This document shows, piece by piece, positions 56,801-64,000 of a DNA stretch of 64,000 bases. Both the position numbers and the translations under genes were made by a program. The notes beneath the pieces were generated by a model. It did no database searches. It was not told where the DNA came from and worked only from the letters and a program-made list of their open reading frames with translations. This DNA is from Brassica napus (taxonomy: Eukaryota > Streptophyta > Magnoliopsida > Brassicales > Brassicaceae), in the NCBI RefSeq assembly GCF_020379485.1, contig NC_063434.1, positions 29,831,401 through 29,895,400 of the forward strand, read 5' to 3'. The number at the start of each line of letters is the position of its first letter. The stretch's first letter is position 1.

Positions 56801-59800
56801 AAACGGAGACGACAAAGGCTCCAAACCTCTTTGAACATCATCATATGTTAGTGCAGGATGCAACTAGGCATTAAAACAATATTGTCATATTTTTTGAAAT
56901 TTTCTCAAAATCTATGGGCTAACCCCTACAAAAATATTGAGTTTTTGGTAAATTTTTATATACTGAAGCCTATAATCTTTAGTGTTGTTTTAAAATTTTT
57001 ACCATATTCTACATTTGTATTAATGTATGCTAAACTCTTTTTCATGGTAAATGAGCATCGTTCATTTTTTTATCAATTAATTTAGTAAAACTTCATAATA
57101 CTCCCTAAATCGATGGAATAACCACTATAAAATTATTATTTTCTTGATAAACGGAGACGACAAAGGCTCCAAACCTCTTTGAACATCATCATATGTTAGT
57201 GCAGGATGCAACTAGGCATTAAAACAATATTGTCATATTTTTTGAAATTTTCTCAAAATCTATGGGCTAAACCCTACAAAAATATTGAGTTTTTGGTAAA
57301 TACTTTATATACTGAAGCCTATAATCTTTAGTGTTGTTTTAAAATTTCTACCATATTCTACATTTGTATTAATGTATGTTAAACTCTTTTTCATGGTAAA
57401 TGAGCACCGTTCAATTTTGTTTATCAATTAATTTGTAAAACTTCATAATACTCCCTAAATCGATGAAATAACCACTATAAAATTATTATTTTCTTGATAA
57501 ACGGAGACGACAAAGGCTCCAAACCTCTTTGAACATCATCATATGTTAGTGCAGGATGCAACTAGGCATTAAAACAATATTGTCATATTTTTTGAAATTT
57601 TCTCAAAATCTATGGGCTAACCCCTACAAAAATATTGAGTTTTTGGTAAATATTTTATATACAAAGCCTATAATCTTTAGTGTTGTTTAAAAATTTCTAC
57701 CATATTCTACATTTGTATTAATGTATGCTAAACTCTTTTTCATGGTAAATGAGCATCGTTAATTGTTTTTATCAATTAATTTAGTAAAACTTCATAATAC
57801 TCCCTAAATCGATGAATAACCACTATAAAATTATTATTTTCTTGATAAACGGAGACGACAAAGGCTCCAAACCTCTTTGAACATCATCATATGTTAGTGC
57901 ATGATGAACTAGGCATTAAAACAATATTGTCATATTTTTTGAAATTTTTCAAAATCTATGGGCTAACCCCTACAAATATATTGAGTTTTTGGTAAATACT
58001 TTATATACTGAAGCCTATAATCTTTAGTGTTGTTTTAAAATTTCTACCATATTGTAATTTGTATTAATGTATGCTAAACTCCTTTTCATGGTAAATGAGC
58101 ATCGTTCAATTTTTTTTATCAATTAATTTAATAAAACTTCATAATACTCCCTAAATCGATGGAATAACCACTATAAAATTATTATTTTCTTGATAAACGG
58201 AGACGACAAAGGCTCCAAACCTCTTTGAACATCATCATATGTTAGTGAGGATGCAACTAGGCATTAAAACAATATTGTCATATTTTTTGAAATTTTCTCA
58301 AAATCTATGGGCTAACCCCTACAAATATATTGAGTTTTTGGTAAATACTTTATATACTGAAGCCTATAATCTTTAGTGTTGTTTTAAAATTTCTACCATA
58401 TTGTACATTTGTATTAATGTATGCTAAACTCTTTTTCATGGTAAATGAGCATCGTTCAATTTTTTTTATCAATTAATTTAGTAAAACTTCATAATACTCC
58501 CTAAATCGATGGAATAACCACTATAAATTATGATTTTCTTGATAAACGGAGACGACAAAGGCTCCAAACCTCTTTGAACATCATCATATGTTAGTGCAGG
58601 ATGCAACTAGGCACAAAAAACAATATTGTCATATTTTTTGAAATTTTCTCAAAATCTATGGGCTAACCCCTACAAAAATATTGAGTTTTTGGTAAATATT
58701 TTATATACAAGCCTATAATCTTTAGTGTTGTTTTAAAATTTCTACCATATTCTACATTTGTATTAATGTATGCTAAACTCTTTTTCATGGTAAATGAGCA
58801 TCGTTTAATTGTTTTATCAATTAATTTAGTAAAACTTCATAATACTCCCTAAATCGATGAATAACCACTATAAAATTATGATTTTCTTGATAAACGGAGA
58901 CGACAAAGGCTCCAAACCTCTTTGAACATCATCATATGTTAGTGCATGATGAAACTAGGCATTAAAACAATATTGTCATATTTTTTGAAATTTTCTCAAA
59001 ATCTATGGGCTAACCCCTACAAATATATTGAGTTTTTGGTAAATACTTTATATACTGAAGCCTATAATCTTTAGTGTTGTTTTAAAATTTCTACCATATT
59101 GTAAATTTGTATTAATGTATGCTAAACTCCTTTTCATGGTAAATGAGCATCGTTCAATTTTTTATCAATTAATTTAGTAAAACTTCATAATACTCCCTAA
59201 ATCGATGGAATAACCACTATAAAATTATTATTTTCTTGATAAACGGAGACGACAAAGGCTCCAAACCTCTTTGAACATCATCATATGTTAGTGAGCAGGA
59301 TGCAACTAGGCATTAAAACAATATTGTCATATTTTTTGAAATTTTCTCAAAATCTATGGGCTAACCCCTACAAATATATTGAGTTTTTGGTAAATACTTT
59401 ATATACTGAAGCCTATAATCTTTAGTGTTGTTTTAAAATTTCTACCATATTGTACATTTGTATTAATGTATGCTAAACTCTTTTTCATGGTAAATGAGCA
59501 TCGTTCAATTTTTTTTATCAATTAATTTAGTAAAACTTCATAATACTCCCTAAATCGATGGAATAACCACTATAAAATTATTATTTTCTTGATAAACGGA
59601 GACGACAAAGGCTCCAAACCTCTTTGAACATCATCATATGTTAGTGCAGGATGCAACTAAGCATTAAAACAATATTGTCATATTTTTTGAAATTTTCTCA
59701 AAATCTATGGGCTAACCCCTACAAAAATATTGAGTTTTTGGTAAATATTTTATATACAAAGCCTATAAACTTTAGTGTTGTTTTAAAATTTCTACCATGT

Positions 59801-62800
59801 TCTACATTTGTATTAATGTATGATAAACTCTTTTTCATGGTAAATGAGCATCGTTCAATTGTTTTTATCAATTAATTTAGTAAAACTTCATAATACTCCC
59901 TAAATCGATGGAATAACCACTATAAAATTATGATTTTCTTGATAAACGGAGACGACAAAGGCTCCAAACCTCTTTGAACATCATCATATGTTAGTGCATG
60001 ATGAAACTAGGCATTAAAACAATATTGTCATATTTTTGAAATTTTCTCAAAATCTATGGGCTAACCCCTACAAATATATTGAGTTTTTGGTAAATACTTT
60101 ATATACTGAAGCCTATAATCTTTAGTGTTGTTTTAAAATTTCTACCATATTGTAATTTGTATTAATGTATGCTAAACTCCTTTTCATGGTAAATGAGCAT
60201 CGTTCAATTTTTTTTATCAATTAATTTAATAAAACTTCATAATACTCCCTAAATCGATGGAGTAACCACTATAAAATTATTATTTTCTTGATAAACGGAG
60301 ACGACAAAGGCTCCAAACCTCTTTGAACATCATCATATGTTAGTGAACGATGCAACTAGGCATTAAAACAATATTGTCATATTTTTTGAAATTTTCTCAA
60401 AATCTATAGGCTAACCCCTACAAATATATTGAGTTTTTTTTAGTAAATACTTTATATACTGAAGCCTATAATCTTTAGTGTTGTTTTAAAATTTCTACCA
60501 TATTGTACATTTGTATTAATGTATGCTAAACTCTTTTTCATGGTAAATGAGCATCGTTCAATTTTTTTTATCAATTAATTTAGTAAAACTTCATAATACT
60601 CCCTAAATCGATGGAATAACCACTATATAATTATTATTTTCTTGATAAACGGAGACGACAAAGACTCCAAACCTCTTTGAACATCATCATATGTTAGTGC
60701 AGGATGCAACTAAGCACAAAAACAATATTGTCATATTTTTTGAAACTTTCTCAAAATCTATGGGCTAACCCCTACAAAAATATTTAGTTTTTGGTAAATA
60801 TTTTAGATACAAAGCCTATAAACTTTAGTGTTGTTTTAAGATTTCTACCATATTCTACATTTGTATTAATGTATGATAAACTCTTTTTCATGGTAAATGA
60901 GCATCGTTTAATTGTTTTATCAATTAATTTAGTAAAACTTCATAATACTCCCTAAATCGATGAAATAACCACTATAAAATTATGATTTTCTTGATAAACG
61001 GAGACGACAAAGGCTCCAAACCTCTTTGAACATCATCATATGTTAGTGCATGATGAAACTAGGCATTAAAACAATATTGTCATATTTTTTGAAATTTTTC
61101 AAAATCTATGGGCTAACCCCTACAAATATATTGAGTTTTTGGTAAATACTTTATATACTGAAGCCTATAATCTTTAGTGTTGTTTTAAAATTTCTACCAT
61201 ATTGTACATTTGTATTAATGTATGCTAAACTCTTTTTCATGGTAAATGAGCATCGTTCAATTTTTTTTATCAATTAATTTAGTAAAACTTCATAATACTC
61301 CCTAAATCGATGGAATAACCACTATAAAATTATTATTTTCTTGATAAACGGAGACGACAAAGGCTCCAAACCTCTTTGAACATCATCATATGTTAGTGCA
61401 GGATGCAACTAGGCATTAAAACAATATTGTCATATTTTTTGAAATTTTCTCAAAATCTATGGGCTAACCCCTACAAATATATTGAGTTTTTGGTAAATAC
61501 TTTATATACTGAAGCCTATAATCTTTAGTGTTCTTTTAAAATTTCTACCATATTGTACATTTGTATTAATGTATGCTAAACTCTTTTTCATGGTAAATGA
61601 GCATCGTTCAATTGTTTTTATCAATTAATTTAGTAAAACTTCATAATACTCCTAAATCGATGGAATAACCACTATAAAATTATTATTTTCTTGATAAACG
61701 GAGACGACAAAGGCTCCAAACCTCTTTGAACATCATCATATGTTAGTGCAGGATGCAACTAGGCATTAAAACAATATTGTCATATTTTTTGAAATTTTCT
61801 CAAAATCTATGGGCTAACCCCTACAAAAATATTGAGTTTTTGGTAAATATTTTATATACTAAAGCCTATAAACTTTAGTGTTGTTTTAAAATTTCTACCA
61901 TATTCTACATTTGTATTAATGTATGATAAACTCTTTTTCATGGTAAATGAGCATCGTTTAATTGTTTTTATCAATTAATTTAGTAAAACTTCATAATACT
62001 CCCTAAATCGATGGAATAACCACTATAAAATTATTATTTTCTTGATAAACGGAGACGACAAAGGCTCCAAACCTCTTTGAACATCATCATATGTTAGTGC
62101 AGGATGCAACTAGGCATTAAAACAATATTGTCATATTTTTTGAAATTTTCTCAAAATCTATGGGCTAACCCCTACAAAAATATTGAGTTTTTGGTAAATA
62201 CTTTATATACTGAAGCCTATAATCTTTAGTGTTGTTTTAAATTTTTTACCATATTCTACATTTGTATTAATGTATGCTAAACTCTTTTTCATGGTAAATG
62301 AGCATCGTTCATTTTTTTTTATCAATTAATTTAGTAAAACTTCATAATACTCCCTAAATCGATGGAATAACCACTATAAAATTATTATTTCTTGATAAAC
62401 GGAGACGACAAAGGCTCCAAACCTCTTTGAACATCATCATATGTTAGTGCAGGATGCAACTAGGCATTAAAACAATATTGTCATATTTTTTGAAATTTTC
62501 TCAAAATCTATGGGCTAACCCCTACAAAAATATTGAGTTTTTGGTAAATACTTTATATACTGAAGCCTATAATCTTTAGTGTTGTTTTAAAATTTCTACC
62601 ATATTGTAATTTGTATTAATGTATGCTAAACTCTTTTCATGGTAAATGAGCATCGTTCAATTTTTTTTATCAATTAATTTAATAAAACTTCATAATACTC
62701 CCTAAATCGATGGAGTAACCACTATAAAATTATTATTTTCTTGATAAACGGAGACGACAAAGGCTCCAAACCTCTTTGAACATCATCATATGTTAGTGAA

Positions 62801-64000
62801 CGATGCAACTAGGCATTAAAACAATATTGTCATATTTTTTGAAATTTTCTCAAAATCTATGGGCTAACCCCTACAAAAATATTGAGTTTTTAGTAAATAC
62901 TTTATATACTGAAGCCTATAATCTTTAGTGTTGTTTTAAAATTTCTACCATATTGTACATTTGTATTAATGTATGCTAAACTCTTTTTCATGGTAAATGA
63001 GCATCGTTCAATTGTTTTTATCAATTAATTTAGTAAAACTTCATAATACTCCCTAAATCGATGGAATAACCACTATATAATTATTATTTTCTTGATAAAC
63101 GGAGACGACAAAGGCTCCAAACCTCTTTGAACATCATCATATGTTAGTGCAGGATGCAACTAGGCATTAAAACAATATTGTCATATTTTTTGAAATTTTC
63201 TCAAAATCTATGGGCTACAAAAATATTGAGTTTTTGGTAAATATTTTATATACAAAGCCTATAAACTTTAGTGTTGTTTTAAGATTTCTACCATGTTCTA
63301 CATTTGTATTAATGTATGATAACCTCTTTTTCATGTTAATGAGCATCGTTTAATTGTTTTTATCAATTAATTTAGTAAAACTTCATAATACTCCCTAAAT
63401 CGATGAAATAACCACTATAAAATTATGATTTTCTTGATAAACGGAGACGACAAAGGCTCCAAACCTCTTTGAACATCATCATATGTTAGTGCAGGATGCA
63501 ACTAGGCATTAAAACAATATTGTCATATTTTTTGAAATTTTCTCAAAATCTATGGGCTAACCCCTACAAATATATTGAGTTTTTGGTAAATACTTTATAT
63601 ACTGAAGCCTATAATCTTTAGTGTTGTTTTAAAATTTATACCATATTGTAAATTTGTATTAATGTATGCTAAACTCCTTTTCATGGTAAATGAGCATCGT
63701 TCAATTTTTTTTATCAATTAATTTAGTAAAACTTCATAATACTCTATAAATCGATGGAGTAACCACTATAAAATTATTATTTTCTTGATAAACGGAGACG
63801 ACAAAGGCTCCAAACCTCTTTGAACATCATCATATGTTAGTGCAGGATGCAACTAGGCATTAAAACAATATTGTCATATTTTTTGAAATTTTCTCAAAAT
63901 CTATGGGCTAACCCCTACAAAAATATTGAGTTTTAGGTAAATACTTTATATACTGAAGCCTATAATCTTTAGTGTTGTTTTAAAATTTCTACCATATTGT

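Larger units (their letters stand above)
19668..64000 (+). repeat. ~351-bp AT-rich satellite array, about 126 monomers, runs off the window
   Basis: Every monomer runs head to tail in one orientation. GAGTTTTTGGTAAATAC recurs at 19681, 20032, 20383 and 20734 (period 351); later monomers measure about 347-351. Landmarks in order are AAGCCTATAATCTTTAGTG, TTGTATTAATGTATGCTAAA, CATGGTAAATGAGCATCGTT, CCTAAATCGATGG, TTGATAAACGGAGACGACAA, GGCTCCAAACCTCTTTGAAC, ATCATCATATGTTAGTGCA and AACAATATTGTCATATTTTT. Most monomers look above 90% alike. Length and AT-richness recall the ~350-bp subtelomeric satellites described in Brassica; I cannot confirm this, and it is not the 176-bp CentBr type. ORFs of 60-75 codons recurring here (for example starting at 25904, 41664, 55456 and 59651) are satellite frames, not genes. 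No transposon interrupts the array in this window. Confidence 0.95.

Noticed and set aside
19668..64000. Recurrent 60-75-codon ORFs in the satellite (for example at 25904, 37317, 39627, 41664, 43752, 55456, 56858, 59651)
   Set aside because: They are the same satellite frame opened by single-base indels. They occur in few of about 126 monomers, have low-complexity composition and often end at other indels.
19668..64000. CRISPR-like or CENP-B-box interpretation of the tandem array
   Set aside because: There are no spacers or short repeats as in CRISPR, and this is plant nuclear DNA. The AAACGGAGACGAC segment does not fit the CENP-B box pattern.

Overview
This is plant nuclear DNA, most likely from a Brassicaceae genome (Brassica/Raphanus/Arabidopsis relatives). 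The basis is short-intron genes with plant splice sites, an F-box/FBA gene beside decayed tandem copies, an ALBA-domain gene resembling my recollection of the Arabidopsis short ALBA proteins, a gypsy element primed by initiator tRNA-Met, Emigrant-like and Mutator-like MITEs, and a roughly 351-bp AT-rich satellite. A run of exactly 100 N marks an assembly gap. There are no prokaryotic operons, CRISPR arrays, rRNA genes or convincing tRNA genes.

Layout. 1-2400: AT-rich intergenic DNA with a Helitron 3' terminus, an Emigrant-like MITE and other imperfect repeats. 2400-5770: an intact minus-strand F-box gene (4246-5418), a frameshifted tandem copy (about 3240-3612), a more decayed copy (about 3612-3895) and three ~92-bp direct repeats upstream of the intact gene. 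5770-7552: AT-rich spacer, one unrecognised small ORF and a secreted, probably GPI-anchored glycine-rich protein gene (6874-7431). 7553-8117: a MULE-type MITE with a perfect 9-bp target duplication. 8118-9359: spacer, then the ALBA promoter with G-box, GGCCCA motifs and TATA box.

9360-19495: a five-exon ALBA gene predicted to encode 161 aa. Its second intron was originally about 83 bp and now carries a complete 9311-bp Ty3/gypsy chromovirus (9726-19036) in the same orientation. The element has two 2120-bp LTRs in which I saw no difference, a 5-bp target duplication (GTTTG), a PBS, a PPT and one uninterrupted gag-pol ORF ending in a chromodomain-like region. All five ALBA exons stay in frame, so the gene can make a normal protein only if the enlarged 9.4-kb intron is still spliced out.

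19668-64000: a head-to-tail array of about 126 monomers of ~351 bp begins roughly 172 bp past the ALBA stop codon and runs off the window. It is organised into higher-order repeats: a 13-monomer block present twice, a 6-monomer block present three times, a 4-monomer block present twice, and a longer duplication about 9.1 kb apart. The array has a 100-N gap at 44732-44831, and sequence around the gap is rich in single-base deletions, so its true length and fine structure are uncertain.

I found no novel protein system. The most notable features are the young, apparently intact chromovirus placed 18 bp from the splice acceptor of an ALBA gene, and the sharp junction between that gene and a large satellite array with nested higher-order structure.
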